Origin: CALBPI01 sp038524795
GTDB taxonomy: Bacteria > Pseudomonadota > Gammaproteobacteria > Steroidobacterales > Woeseiaceae
DNA length: 64,000 bases
NCBI GenBank assembly: GCA_038524795.1
Contig: JBCBIJ010000003.1
Span: forward strand, 310,001-374,000
Direction of reading: 5' to 3'
Shown here: piece by piece, positions 7,772-16,340 of the stretch
Layout of the letters: each line of letters starts with the position of its first letter
Position numbering within the stretch: the first letter of the stretch is position 1
Program-made: the position numbers and the translations under genes
The notes under the pieces: generated by a model
The model's database searches: none
The model's input: only the letters and a program-made list of their open reading frames with translations
What the model was told of the DNA's origin: nothing

Positions 7772-8668
7772 ATGACCGCAAATCACGCGGTATTTGAGTC
7801 GGCCATCGACAGCCTGGACCTCGTCGCACGCGGCAAAGTGCGCGACGTCTACGCCGTTGATGACGACCACTTAGCCATTATCGCAACAGACCGCCTCTCG
7901 GCGTTCGACGTCGTATTGCCCGACCCCGTGCCCGGCAAAGGTATCGTCCTCACCCAGTTGTCCCGATTCTGGTTTGCGCGCATGGCTTCCGTCGTGCCCA
8001 ACCACACGACAACGCTCTCGCTGGCGGATGTCGCCGGCAATACGGCCGCCAATCGTGCACTCGAGCCGCGCGCCATGATCGTGCGCCGGACCACCCCGTT
8101 GCCTGTCGAAGCCGTGGCGCGCGGCTTCCTGATCGGTTCCGGCTGGCTTGACTACCAACAATCGGGCGCAGTCTGTGGTCACGCACTGCCGGCCGGCCTC
8201 GAACAGGCCGCGGAGCTCGACACGCCGCTGTTCACACCCGCCACCAAAGCCGACGTGGGCGACCACGACGAGAATATCGACTTCGACGCGATGGCCGCGC
8301 TCACGGGCGACGCCCAGGCGCAACGCATTCGCGACATCACACTGGCGATCTTTGCTGCGGCCACGGGCCACGCGCGCCCGCGCGGCATCATCATCGCCGA
8401 CACCAAGCTCGAATTCGGCATCGACCGCAATGGCGAGTTGATCCTCATCGATGAACTGCTGACACCAGACTCATCGCGATTCTGGCCTGCCGACCAATAT
8501 GAGCCGGGCCGGAGCCCGCCCAGTTTCGACAAACAGTTTGTGCGCGATCATCTGGACGCGCTCGACTGGGATAAGACCGCACCGGGCCCCCGATTGCCGG
8601 ACGCCGTCATTGATGGCACCGCGGCCCGCTACCGGCGTGCGTTTGAGTTGTTGACCGCACCCGCCTGA
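7772..8668 (+). CDS. purC: SAICAR synthetase (phosphoribosylaminoimidazole-succinocarboxamide synthase)
   Basis: 298 residues, the longer class of PurC (about 295-300). It joins aspartate to CAIR with ATP in purine synthesis. Signatures: GKVRDVY near the N-terminus, IATDRLSAFD, VARGFLIGSGW, and DTKLEFG in the ATP-binding core. The ATG at 7772 gives the canonical N-terminus. Its 3' end overlaps the convergent binding-protein gene by 40 bp. Confidence 0.96.
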   Translation: MTANHAVFESAIDSLDLVARGKVRDVYAVDDDHLAIIATDRLSAFDVVLPDPVPGKGIVLTQLSRFWFARMASVVPNHTTTLSLADVAGNTAANRALEPRAMIVRRTTPLPVEAVARGFLIGSGWLDYQQSGAVCGHALPAGLEQAAELDTPLFTPATKADVGDHDENIDFDAMAALTGDAQAQRIRDITLAIFAAATGHARPRGIIIADTKLEFGIDRNGELILIDELLTPDSSRFWPADQYEPGRSPPSFDKQFVRDHLDALDWDKTAPGPRLPDAVIDGTAARYRRAFELLTAPA

Positions 8669-9477
8669 TCGCGACGCGCGTGCCACGCGTCAATGATCTT
8701 CACGAGCTCAGCGACCCCGTCCGTCAGCGCGGCGGGACCAGGCTGCAGTATCAACGCCGACTTCACCTCGTAGAGTTCGCCCTCCGCCACCGCCGGAATG
8801 TCGGACCAGCCCGGCCGCTCTGCCACGCGTTCGGGCCGGAATTTCTTGCCGCACCAGGAGCCGATGATGATGTCGGGGGCCGCATCGACCACCTCCTGGT
8901 CGTCGGCGATGATGCGGTCCCTCGCCAGTGACGCCTGGGCCCGTTGGGGAAAGCACTCCTCGCCGCCCGCGAGCTCGATCAGTTCTGAGACCCAGCGGAT
9001 GCCGCTAATCAGCGGATCGTCCCACTCCTCAAAGTAGATGCGCGGTTTGCGACGCCCGCTGTGGCGGTCGGGATCGGGCAGGCCTTCAGCCAGACGATCC
9101 GCATACGCATCGGCGCGCTCGCTGCAACCGACTATGCCACCGAGCACACGGATCATCATGAGGATCTCGTCGACACTTCGGTGGTTGAAGATGTGCACGG
9201 GTACGCCGCGGCGCACGAGCTCGGATGCGATATCGGCCTGGATGTCGGAAAACCCGAGCACAAGGTCGGGCTCAAGCTCCAGGATGCGGTCAATCTTGGC
9301 GCTCGTGAACGCCGAGACTTTGGGCTTCTCCTTGCGCGCCCGCGGTGGGCGCACTGTGAATCCCGAGATCCCCACAATACGATCCGACTCACCGAGCGCG
9401 TACAAGGTCTCGGTGGTCTCCTCGGTCATGCAGACAATGCGCGACGGATAACGTCGCATCGGGTTCGGATGCGGCAT
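8629..9477 (-). CDS. Periplasmic-binding-type protein, cobalamin/iron-chelate family (BtuF-like)
   Basis: 282 residues with the helical-backbone binding fold: RIVCMTEETTETLYALGESDRIVGIS at the start, then EPDLVLGFSDIQ, and a second lobe with APDIIIGSWCGKKFRPE. It resembles the 'cobalamin-binding protein' group. No signal peptide is visible at this start, and no ABC permease or ATPase gene is adjacent, so it may be cytosolic or an orphan component. The ligand cannot be read from the sequence. A TATGCT -10-like box lies 6 nt before the ATG. Confidence 0.75.
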   Translation of the reverse strand: MPHPNPMRRYPSRIVCMTEETTETLYALGESDRIVGISGFTVRPPRARKEKPKVSAFTSAKIDRILELEPDLVLGFSDIQADIASELVRRGVPVHIFNHRSVDEILMMIRVLGGIVGCSERADAYADRLAEGLPDPDRHSGRRKPRIYFEEWDDPLISGIRWVSELIELAGGEECFPQRAQASLARDRIIADDQEVVDAAPDIIIGSWCGKKFRPERVAERPGWSDIPAVAEGELYEVKSALILQPGPAALTDGVAELVKIIDAWHARRDQAGAVNNSNARR

Positions 9478-9483
9478 GGCACG

Positions 9484-9517
9484 AGCATATCAGGCCGGTA
9501 CTCGAACCTGATACATT
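9484..9517. promoter_or_regulatory. Divergent -10 boxes for two leaderless genes
   Basis: On the minus strand, TATGCT (9489-9484) ends 6 nt before the binding-protein ATG. On the plus strand, TACATT (9512-9517) ends 6 nt before the yihY-like ATG. Neither start has a Shine-Dalgarno. The -35 regions are weak. Confidence 0.45.
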
Positions 9518-9523
9518 GCCCAA

Positions 9524-10849
9524 ATGGTGGCGCTCGGCAAACGTGTGGACGACTGGCTTTGGCACCGTGATCTGTCCTCGGCGGGTCGTGCCGAGCGCGC
9601 TTTGGTCATGGTGCTGCGCTACCTGTTCGGTCTCGGGCGCGATATCGCGGGCGGCCAGCTGTCGTTGCATGCCATGAGCCTCGTGTACTCCACACTGCTG
9701 GCCACCGTGCCGCTCGTTGCGTTCAGTTTCTCGGTGCTCAAAGGCCTCAACCTGCACCTCGAAATGGAGCCGCTGCTCACGGAGCTTGTGGCACCGCTCG
9801 GAGACTACGGACGCCAGCTGACCGAAGAAGTGATGGGCATGGTCGACAAGGTGTCCGGCCGCGTCCTGGGTGGCCTGAGTCTCACCATCTTCCTCTACAC
9901 GGCTATCTCCATGGTGCAGAAGGTCGAACGTAGCTTTAACTACGTTTGGCATGTGAGTCAGCCGCGCTCGATCAGCCGCCGCATCATCGACTACGCGACG
10001 ATCCTGCTGATCGGGCCGCTCATGATGGCGCTGGCGCTCGCGATGATCGCGTCGCTGCGCAACAACGCCGTGTTGCAGGCACTGTCGACATCAGCCGTGT
10101 TGGGGCCGTTGACGGTACAGATCGGCAAAGCCCTGCCGTTCGTGCTCGTCATCCTGCTGTTCACGGCGCTCTACAAATGGATGCCCAACACCCGGGTGCG
10201 ATTCTCAAGTGCATTGGTGGGCGGCGTCACGGCCGGCTGCCTCTGGGCACTGACGGGTGTCTACTTCGCCGAGTTCGTGGTCTTCTCGACGCGCGCGCTG
10301 ATCATTTACGCGGGCTTCGCCATTGCCATCACCACTCTGCTCTGGCTCTACGCGAACTGGCTCATTTTGTTGCTGGGGGCGCGCCTGGCGTTTTACTTCC
10401 AGAACCGCGCCTATCTCAGGATCGGGCGCCACGATCCCGAACTCTCGAGCGCGACGCGCGAGAAGCTCGCGCTCGACATTATGTGGATGGTCGGGTCTGC
10501 GTTTCGCGACCGCACACGAGACGTCACGATCCGCAGCATCGCGCAGCGGCTGAGCCTTCCGGGCATCATCGTCGGCAAGGTCGTCGCCATGCTCGAAGCC
10601 GCAGGGCTCATCGCCGCGACCGACACCGAAGAACTGATGCCCGCCATGGACATCCACGCGATGCGCGTCGCGGACATACTTGCCGCTGTACGCGAACGGG
10701 GTGACAGCGGGTTGGCGCGGGTGCCGCGCTGGTCGCCTGGCGTACTGGCGCTCGGCACGCGCATCCATGACGAGATTGCTGCCATCGCCGGTGAACAGAC
10801 ACTGGCCGAGTTTCTGGACCTGGGAGCCGCGCAGACGGCCGCCGACTAG
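9524..10849 (+). CDS. YihY/BrkB family inner-membrane protein
   Basis: 441 residues, UPF0761 type. About six membrane spans lie between residues 40 and 290 (for example SLVYSTLLATVPLVAFSFSV and FAIAITTLLWLYANWLILLLGA). A soluble C-terminal domain of about 140 residues looks like a winged helix (ATREKLALDIMW ... SIAQRLSLPGIIVGKVV). The family was once misnamed ribonuclease BN; its function is unsettled. Length is typical for the long version. Confidence 0.85.
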   Translation: MVALGKRVDDWLWHRDLSSAGRAERALVMVLRYLFGLGRDIAGGQLSLHAMSLVYSTLLATVPLVAFSFSVLKGLNLHLEMEPLLTELVAPLGDYGRQLTEEVMGMVDKVSGRVLGGLSLTIFLYTAISMVQKVERSFNYVWHVSQPRSISRRIIDYATILLIGPLMMALALAMIASLRNNAVLQALSTSAVLGPLTVQIGKALPFVLVILLFTALYKWMPNTRVRFSSALVGGVTAGCLWALTGVYFAEFVVFSTRALIIYAGFAIAITTLLWLYANWLILLLGARLAFYFQNRAYLRIGRHDPELSSATREKLALDIMWMVGSAFRDRTRDVTIRSIAQRLSLPGIIVGKVVAMLEAAGLIAATDTEELMPAMDIHAMRVADILAAVRERGDSGLARVPRWSPGVLALGTRIHDEIAAIAGEQTLAEFLDLGAAQTAAD

Positions 10850-10858
10850 TCGCGCGAC

Positions 10859-12202
10859 TCAGGCGCCGGCGATCCGCATTTCGGCTACAAGGGCGCTGCC
10901 GCTCTGCAGGCTGCCGCGCGCGTCCACGTCACTGCCCACGGCGACGATGTTGCGATAGACGTCGGCCAAGTTGGCGGCGATCGTGATCTCGGCGACGGGA
11001 TAGGCAAGCGCGCCGTTCTCGACCCAGAACCCGGCGGCACCGCGGCTGTAATCACCGGTCACAGTATTGACGCCCTGCCCCATGAGCTCGGTCACAAGCA
11101 GACCGGTTCCCATCTGCGCCAGGATGGCGTCGAGATCCCCCGCCGTCGAAGAGACGATGGCGTTGTGCACACCACCGGCATTGCCTGTCGTCTCGAGACC
11201 CAGCCGGCGCGCCGAGTAGCTCGAAAGGATGTAGCCCTGCAGCGCACCGTTTCCGACGATGTCACGTTCGCGCGTGGCCACACCTTCGGCATCGAACGCC
11301 GTGCTGCCTGCGGCACCCACGAGAAACGGGCGCTCAACGATGCTGATGGCCTCAGGCAGTACGGCTTGCCCAACGGCGTCCAACAGAAAGCTCGCCTTGC
11401 GGTATTGCGCTGAGCCGCTGACTGCCGATAGCAGATGGCCAAACAATCCACGCGCGACATCGGCGCGATACACGACGGGTGCCGTCTGCGTTTCGATCTT
11501 GCGGGGTTCGAGTCGCGCTACGGCGCGTTGCGCAGCCAGGCCGCCCACCGACGCCGGCGTTTCGAGCAGGTCCGGGCGGCGGTCGCTCGTGTAGTGATAG
11601 TCGCGTTGCATGGCGTCGCCATCGCCCGCGATAACCGCGCAGCTCAGCGAGTAACGGCTGCGTCGTTGGGTGCCCTGGAAACCATGGCTGTTGGCGTAAA
11701 GTGACAGGCCGCGATGCAGGTTGGTGGTGGCGCCCTCGGAGTTGCTGATCCTGGCGTCGTGATCGAGTGCGGCCGCTTCCGTCTCGAGTGCGAGCGCCTG
11801 CACGGCGTCCATGTCGATGTCCCAGTCGTGATCCAGGCCCAGGTCAGGGAAGCTCGTGGCCATGCGGCCTGCATCGGCGAGCCCGGCGCAGGGATCGGGG
11901 CTGGTCTGGCGCGCGATGTAGACCGCCTTGTCGACAGCCTCTGCGATGGCCTCAGCCCCAAGGTCCGACGTGGTCGCCGAGCCCTTGCACTGGTCGATGT
12001 AGACCGTGATGCCGAAGCTGCGGTCTTCCTGAAACTCGATGGTCTCGATATCGCGCATGCGCGCGGTCACCGACAACCCGCGGTCTTCGCTGACACCGAC
12101 TTCGGCCTGCGCGGCACCCGCGGCGCGGGCGCGCTCGAGTGCACTCTGAGCCAGATCGGCGAGTGCCGGTTCACGTTCATTGGTGATGGTCAGCGACTGC
12201 AT
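10859..12202 (-). CDS. pmbA: TldE/PmbA protease subunit
   Basis: 447 residues. It is the non-catalytic partner of the TldD/TldE heterodimer that degrades unfolded or leader peptides (E. coli microcin B17, CcdA). It has the family segments SVTARMRDIETIEFQEDRSFGI near the N-terminus and the C-terminal GAAGFWVENG, and lacks the zinc HExxxH of TldD. GAGGAAA precedes the ATG. It is divergent from darP, the usual gammaproteobacterial order. Its partner tldD is 4 kb away. Confidence 0.94.
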   Translation of the reverse strand: MQSLTITNEREPALADLAQSALERARAAGAAQAEVGVSEDRGLSVTARMRDIETIEFQEDRSFGITVYIDQCKGSATTSDLGAEAIAEAVDKAVYIARQTSPDPCAGLADAGRMATSFPDLGLDHDWDIDMDAVQALALETEAAALDHDARISNSEGATTNLHRGLSLYANSHGFQGTQRRSRYSLSCAVIAGDGDAMQRDYHYTSDRRPDLLETPASVGGLAAQRAVARLEPRKIETQTAPVVYRADVARGLFGHLLSAVSGSAQYRKASFLLDAVGQAVLPEAISIVERPFLVGAAGSTAFDAEGVATRERDIVGNGALQGYILSSYSARRLGLETTGNAGGVHNAIVSSTAGDLDAILAQMGTGLLVTELMGQGVNTVTGDYSRGAAGFWVENGALAYPVAEITIAANLADVYRNIVAVGSDVDARGSLQSGSALVAEMRIAGA

Positions 12203-12300
12203 GCGGTTTCCTCGTTCCGGGCCCGAAGTCTACACCGGCCCGGGTTGGCCGCGCGCCCCGTGCTAAGCTCGCGAGCGTTTTCGCGGCAGGCGGCAAGCCC

Positions 12301-12801
12301 GTGACGGACAGACCCAGCAAATCGGCGCGCAAGCGCGAAGCTCAGGCCATTCGTGCACTCGCGGATCGGCTCGTGGCGCTCAAGCCCGACGAACTCCGCC
12401 GCATGGTCGACGATGACGATGTCCTCGCCGCCGTGCGTGAGGCGCAGGACATGCCGAGCCACGGCGCCGGACGGCGCCAACGACAATACATCGCGAAGTT
12501 ACTGCGACACGTCGACACGGCAGGCATCGAAAGCGCGTTGGCACAGGCGGACGAGGCACCCGCGGAAACCAAGCGACGGTTCCATGCGGCCGAGCGGCTG
12601 CGCGATGCACTGCTGTCCGGCGACGACGCGGACGCAGCCCTGGAACAGGCCGGACTGGCAACCGAGCCGGAACTCGACAGCGCGCTGCGCGACTGGCGCC
12701 GCGCACATAGCGATGCGGGCCGCAAGAAGGCGGCACGAGAGGTGTTCCGCGTGATTCACGCCGCACTCGAGGCGCGCGATCAGACATCAGGGTCGGGTTA
12801 G
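12301..12801 (+). CDS. darP: Ribosome-associated protein DarP (YjgA, DUF615)
   Basis: 166 residues, starting with GTG. The N-terminal KSARKREAQAIRALADRLVAL and the motif GAGRRQRQYIAKLLRHVD identify the DUF615 family, which associates with late 50S assembly intermediates in E. coli. It sits back-to-back with pmbA as in most gammaproteobacteria. Confidence 0.92.
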   Translation: MTDRPSKSARKREAQAIRALADRLVALKPDELRRMVDDDDVLAAVREAQDMPSHGAGRRQRQYIAKLLRHVDTAGIESALAQADEAPAETKRRFHAAERLRDALLSGDDADAALEQAGLATEPELDSALRDWRRAHSDAGRKKAAREVFRVIHAALEARDQTSGSG

Positions 12802-12815
12802 ATGGCGAATACGTT

Positions 12816-12821
12816 TAGAAT
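12816..12821 (+). promoter_or_regulatory. -10 box placed for a leaderless purE mRNA
   Basis: TAGAAT ends 6 nt before the purE ATG, and there is no Shine-Dalgarno between the darP stop and purE. The -35 region is weak. Confidence 0.5.
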
Positions 12822-12827
12822 CGCCGC

Positions 12828-13322
12828 ATGACGGACCAAGTCGGCATCATCATGGGCTCGGCGAGCGACTGGGACACTATGGCCCACGCGAGCGAGACCC
12901 TCCACGCACTGGGCGTCAACCATGACGTTCGCATCGTCTCCGCGCACCGTACCCCCGATTTGTTGTTCGAGTACTGCGAGACGGCCCAGTCGCGTGGCCT
13001 CAAGGTGATCATCGCAGGCGCTGGCGGCGCCGCGCACCTGCCCGGCATGGCCGCGGCCAAGACAGCGTTACCGGTACTGGGCGTGCCCGTGCAATCGCGG
13101 GTCCTGAACGGCGTCGATTCCCTGCTCTCTATCGTGCAAATGCCCGCGGGCGTTCCCGTCGGCACACTTGCCATTGGCAAGGCGGGCAGCATCAATGCCG
13201 CGTTGCTGGCCGCAGCGATCCTGGCCACCAGTGACAGCGCGCTCGCCGCACGTTTGCAGGCCTGGCGTAGCGCGCAGACTGAGCGGGTTCTCGAAAAACC
13301 GGACCCCAGGACTGACGACTGA
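12828..13322 (+). CDS. purE: N5-carboxyaminoimidazole ribonucleotide mutase
   Basis: 164 residues, class I PurE, which moves the carboxyl group of N5-CAIR to make CAIR in purine synthesis. Signatures: IMGSASDWDTM, VSAHRTPD with the conserved His-Arg, and GAGGAAHLPGM. It precedes purK by 2 bp, forming the standard purEK pair that feeds PurC encoded nearby. Confidence 0.96.
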   Translation: MTDQVGIIMGSASDWDTMAHASETLHALGVNHDVRIVSAHRTPDLLFEYCETAQSRGLKVIIAGAGGAAHLPGMAAAKTALPVLGVPVQSRVLNGVDSLLSIVQMPAGVPVGTLAIGKAGSINAALLAAAILATSDSALAARLQAWRSAQTERVLEKPDPRTDD

Positions 13323-13324
13323 CC

Positions 13325-14407
13325 ATGCACGTCGGCGTAATTGGGGCTGGCCAACTCGGCCGCATGCTGGCGCTTGCGGGCATGCCTCTGGGCATGCGGT
13401 TTACCTTCCTCGACCCTGCTGAGGCGCCCTGCGCGGCCGCTGCGGGCACACACGTGCGTGCAGACTTCGACGACGCTGACGCCCTGGCGGGCTTGGCCGC
13501 GTCATGCGATGTCGTCACCTTCGAATTCGAGAACGTTCCGGCGCACGCGATTGCCGACGCGGGTATCACACTGCGCCCCGGACCCGCGGCACTGGCCGCA
13601 GCACAGGAGCGCGCGGCAGAGAAAACCCTGTTCGAAGACATCAAGATTCCCGTCGCACCCTGGCGCGCTGTCGACTCGCAGCAGGCGCTCGATGCCGCCG
13701 TTGCCGAATTGGGCCTGCCGCTGATCGCCAAGACGCGACGGCTGGGCTACGACGGCAAAGGACAGCGCCGCATTCGCAGCGCCGGGGACGCCGCGGACCT
13801 GTACACCGAGCTTGGCGACGTACCGTTGCTCGTGGAGCGACTTGTCGATTTCGATGCCGAGCTGTCCATTGTCGGCTGTCGCGGCGCCGACGGTGAAGTC
13901 GTCGTCTACCCTTTGGCGCGCAACCGACACGAAGACGGGATCCTCGTACGCAGCGAAACCGCGACCTTCAACACGGAGTTGCAGCGCCAGGCCGTGCGCC
14001 ACTTGCGGGCCCTGGCCGAGGCACTCGACTACGTCGGTACGCTGGCCATTGAGTTCTTCGTCTGCGGCGATGTCCTGCTGGGTAATGAGTTCGCGCCCCG
14101 CGTGCACAACACGGGACACTGGAGCATCAACAGTGGCGGCATCAGCCAGTTTGAGAACCACCTACGGGCGGTCTGCGGGCTGCCATTGGGGCGCGGCGAC
14201 CTCGACCGACCCGCGGGCATGATCAACCTCATCGGTGAGGTGCCGCCTGCAGCCGAACTGCTCGCCGGCCGGGACACCTTCCTCCACGACTATGACAAGC
14301 CGCCACGGCCGGGCCGTAAGGTCGGGCACGTCACAGTGACGGCCGCCGACCACCTCACACTGTCGCGGCGCCTCGACAACCTGGAAAACCAGCTTAAGTC
14401 GGCATGA
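13325..14407 (+). CDS. purK: N5-carboxyaminoimidazole ribonucleotide synthase
   Basis: 360 residues, an ATP-grasp enzyme that carboxylates AIR with ATP and bicarbonate. N-terminal GAGQLGRMLALAG, the ATP-grasp strand LIAKTRRLGYDGKGQ, and the catalytic NEFAPRVHNTGHWS are all present. It is translationally close to purE. Confidence 0.96.
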   Translation: MHVGVIGAGQLGRMLALAGMPLGMRFTFLDPAEAPCAAAAGTHVRADFDDADALAGLAASCDVVTFEFENVPAHAIADAGITLRPGPAALAAAQERAAEKTLFEDIKIPVAPWRAVDSQQALDAAVAELGLPLIAKTRRLGYDGKGQRRIRSAGDAADLYTELGDVPLLVERLVDFDAELSIVGCRGADGEVVVYPLARNRHEDGILVRSETATFNTELQRQAVRHLRALAEALDYVGTLAIEFFVCGDVLLGNEFAPRVHNTGHWSINSGGISQFENHLRAVCGLPLGRGDLDRPAGMINLIGEVPPAAELLAGRDTFLHDYDKPPRPGRKVGHVTVTAADHLTLSRRLDNLENQLKSA

Positions 14408-14431
14408 GGCCTACGGCTGCCGACGCTTTGG

Positions 14432-14437
14432 TATAGT
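14432..14437 (+). promoter_or_regulatory. -10 box placed for a leaderless ExeA-like mRNA
   Basis: TATAGT ends 6 nt before the ATG at 14444. The intervening CGGCGG is at most a poor ribosome site. Confidence 0.5.
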
Positions 14438-14443
14438 CGGCGG

Positions 14444-15760
14444 ATGTCCTACGTCGAACATTTTGGCCTTGAGGAACAGCCGTTCCGGCTGACGCCCGAC
14501 CCCGACTTTGTGTATTGGAGCGATCAGCACCAGCAGGCCAAGTCCTACCTCGAGTCGACGATCTGGCTCGCGGATGGCTTCGTCATCCTCACAGGTGAGA
14601 TCGGTGCAGGCAAAACCACGCTGTTGCAGTCCTTTCTCGCAGACCTCGAGGACGACGTCGACTATGCGGTCATCTCGCAGACCCAGCTCTCGCCTGAGGA
14701 GTTTCTGCAAGCTGTGCTTGTCGAGTACGGCTTCAAGCCGTTCGGCAAAGGCAAGGCAGAGCTCATCGATATGCTCAACACGTTTTTGCTCGAGCGCTAC
14801 AGCGCCGGGCGCCGCGTGTTGCTCATCGTTGACGAGGCGCAGAATCTGTCGCGCCGCGTGCTCGAAGAGATTCGGCTACTCAATGGACTCGAGACCACCA
14901 AGGAAAAGGTGCTGCGCATCATCATCGCGGGTCAGCCCGAGCTGCGCGACAAGATCAACCGCGAGGATTTGAAGCAGCTCACCCAACGTGTGCGCTTGCG
15001 TTACCACCTCGAGCCGCTCGTGGGCGACGATCAGCGTGCCTACGTCGAACACCGGCTCAAGGTCGCGGGTGCCGGCGACCGACAAATATTCGACGACGCC
15101 TGTTACCCAGCCATCGCCGAATTCACGGGCGGCGTACCTCGTCTGATCAACGTGCTCTGTGATACGGCGATGCTGTGCGCATTTGCCGACGAGGTGGACC
15201 ATGTCAGCGAAGAGCAGCTGGACGCCGCGCTCGAGGAACTCGGCTGGCTCGCCAACAAGCCCTCGACGGGCAACACCTCAAACCAGCTCGCCATCCAGGC
15301 GCAACTCGAGCTGCGCGAGAAAGACACGACGCTTGGCGAATTCGAGCTGACCAAGGGTCGCCTGATCATTGGGCGCACCGCCGACAACGACATCCGCATC
15401 GACTCACCCTTTGTGAGCCGTCACCACGCCCAAATCGTGACCACACCCGAGACCACGATCATCGAGGATCTCAACAGCACCAATGGCCTGTTCTTGGGCG
15501 CGCGCCGATTCACCAAGCGACGCCTGCGCGACGGCGACGTCGTGGCTGTCGGCAACCACGTGCTCATCTACAAGGATTTCCGGGACCCGGCCGCGGAGTC
15601 ACTGGCAGACGACGTCATGGGTGAGAGCTCGATGATCGAGGCGCTGCCAGCGAACACAGCGACAGAAGCGGCGACGGACGATGATGAGTTCATCATCGAT
15701 CTGCCGGAACCAGGTGACGTAGACCTCGATGACCTCGAGGTCAAGGATTCGCAGTCCTGA
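14444..15760 (+). CDS. ExeA/GspA-type AAA+ ATPase with a C-terminal FHA domain
   Basis: 438 residues. Residues 1-270 match the secretion ATPase ExeA/GspA: Walker A GEIGAGKT (51-58), Walker B VLLIVDEAQN, sensor region IIIAGQPELRDK. Residues about 300-380 form an FHA domain with the GR..DNDI....VSRHHA core and LNSTNGLFL, which should bind a phosphothreonine peptide. An acidic tail follows. ExeA normally carries a peptidoglycan-binding tail, so the FHA domain is a different cargo. No type II secretion genes are nearby. Substrate and kinase partner are unknown. Confidence 0.85.
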   Translation: MSYVEHFGLEEQPFRLTPDPDFVYWSDQHQQAKSYLESTIWLADGFVILTGEIGAGKTTLLQSFLADLEDDVDYAVISQTQLSPEEFLQAVLVEYGFKPFGKGKAELIDMLNTFLLERYSAGRRVLLIVDEAQNLSRRVLEEIRLLNGLETTKEKVLRIIIAGQPELRDKINREDLKQLTQRVRLRYHLEPLVGDDQRAYVEHRLKVAGAGDRQIFDDACYPAIAEFTGGVPRLINVLCDTAMLCAFADEVDHVSEEQLDAALEELGWLANKPSTGNTSNQLAIQAQLELREKDTTLGEFELTKGRLIIGRTADNDIRIDSPFVSRHHAQIVTTPETTIIEDLNSTNGLFLGARRFTKRRLRDGDVVAVGNHVLIYKDFRDPAAESLADDVMGESSMIEALPANTATEAATDDDEFIIDLPEPGDVDLDDLEVKDSQS

Positions 15761-15777
15761 CCGCGGGCCTCTGAAGC

Positions 15778-15993
15778 TTATTGCAGCGGGTCGTCGACGG
15801 CGTCACGCCGGTGGCGATAATCCCGCCGGCGCAGCCAGATCACGAGGCCGGCCACGAGGCAGCCGACTCCCAGCAGCAGACAGATCGTCGGCCAGTGCCA
15901 GTAGTCCAGGTATACGGATAAGCCCAGCAGGCAGACGCCGGACACGAGGTACACGTAAGGTACCGACTCGTAGACTGGCTTGGAAACCCACAT
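15778..15993 (-). CDS. Small two-span membrane protein, unknown
   Basis: 71 residues from the ATG at 15993, which follows AGGG; a TTG two codons upstream is an alternative. Two hydrophobic segments are visible (VPYVYLVSGVCLLGLSVYLD and ICLLLGVGCLVAGLVIWLRR), then a charged tail. I do not recognise the family. It is convergent with the ExeA/FHA gene. Confidence 0.6.
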   Translation of the reverse strand: MWVSKPVYESVPYVYLVSGVCLLGLSVYLDYWHWPTICLLLGVGCLVAGLVIWLRRRDYRHRRDAVDDPLQ

Positions 15994-16060
15994 ACGCAAC
16001 CCTGACCGGTGGCGAACCGGCTTTCAGCATACCGCGGGGGCGGTATCCGTGGAAGCGGGC

Positions 16061-16264
16061 TTAGTCCTGCTTGACGCCCAGAAGGCGCAGCAGTCGAGCG
16101 CCCAGGGACTCACTGAAACCGTCGACGCCGTAATCAACATCAGGTTTCACGCCGCGCTCACGCAGTTGCTCGGCAAACTCGCGTGCTGCGGGATCGAGAT
16201 CGGTTTCCGTAACGGTGTTATCGAATTGCATGGTTATTTCGTCCGGATCGGTCAACGTGGGCAT
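16061..16264 (-). CDS. Small acidic hypothetical protein
   Basis: 67 residues, rich in Asp and Glu, soluble, with no family recognised (contains LDPAAREFAEQLRERGVKPD). No good ribosome site is seen; an internal ATG at 16231 would give a 56-residue version. It lies between the 71-residue membrane protein and tldD on the same strand. Confidence 0.45.
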   Translation of the reverse strand: MPTLTDPDEITMQFDNTVTETDLDPAAREFAEQLRERGVKPDVDYGVDGFSESLGARLLRLLGVKQD

Positions 16265-16340
16265 AATGCCGCGCCGCCACAGTGATTGCGGTGATTCGAA
16301 TCACAGCCCGCGCATGCGGGACCGGACATAATGTCAGCGG

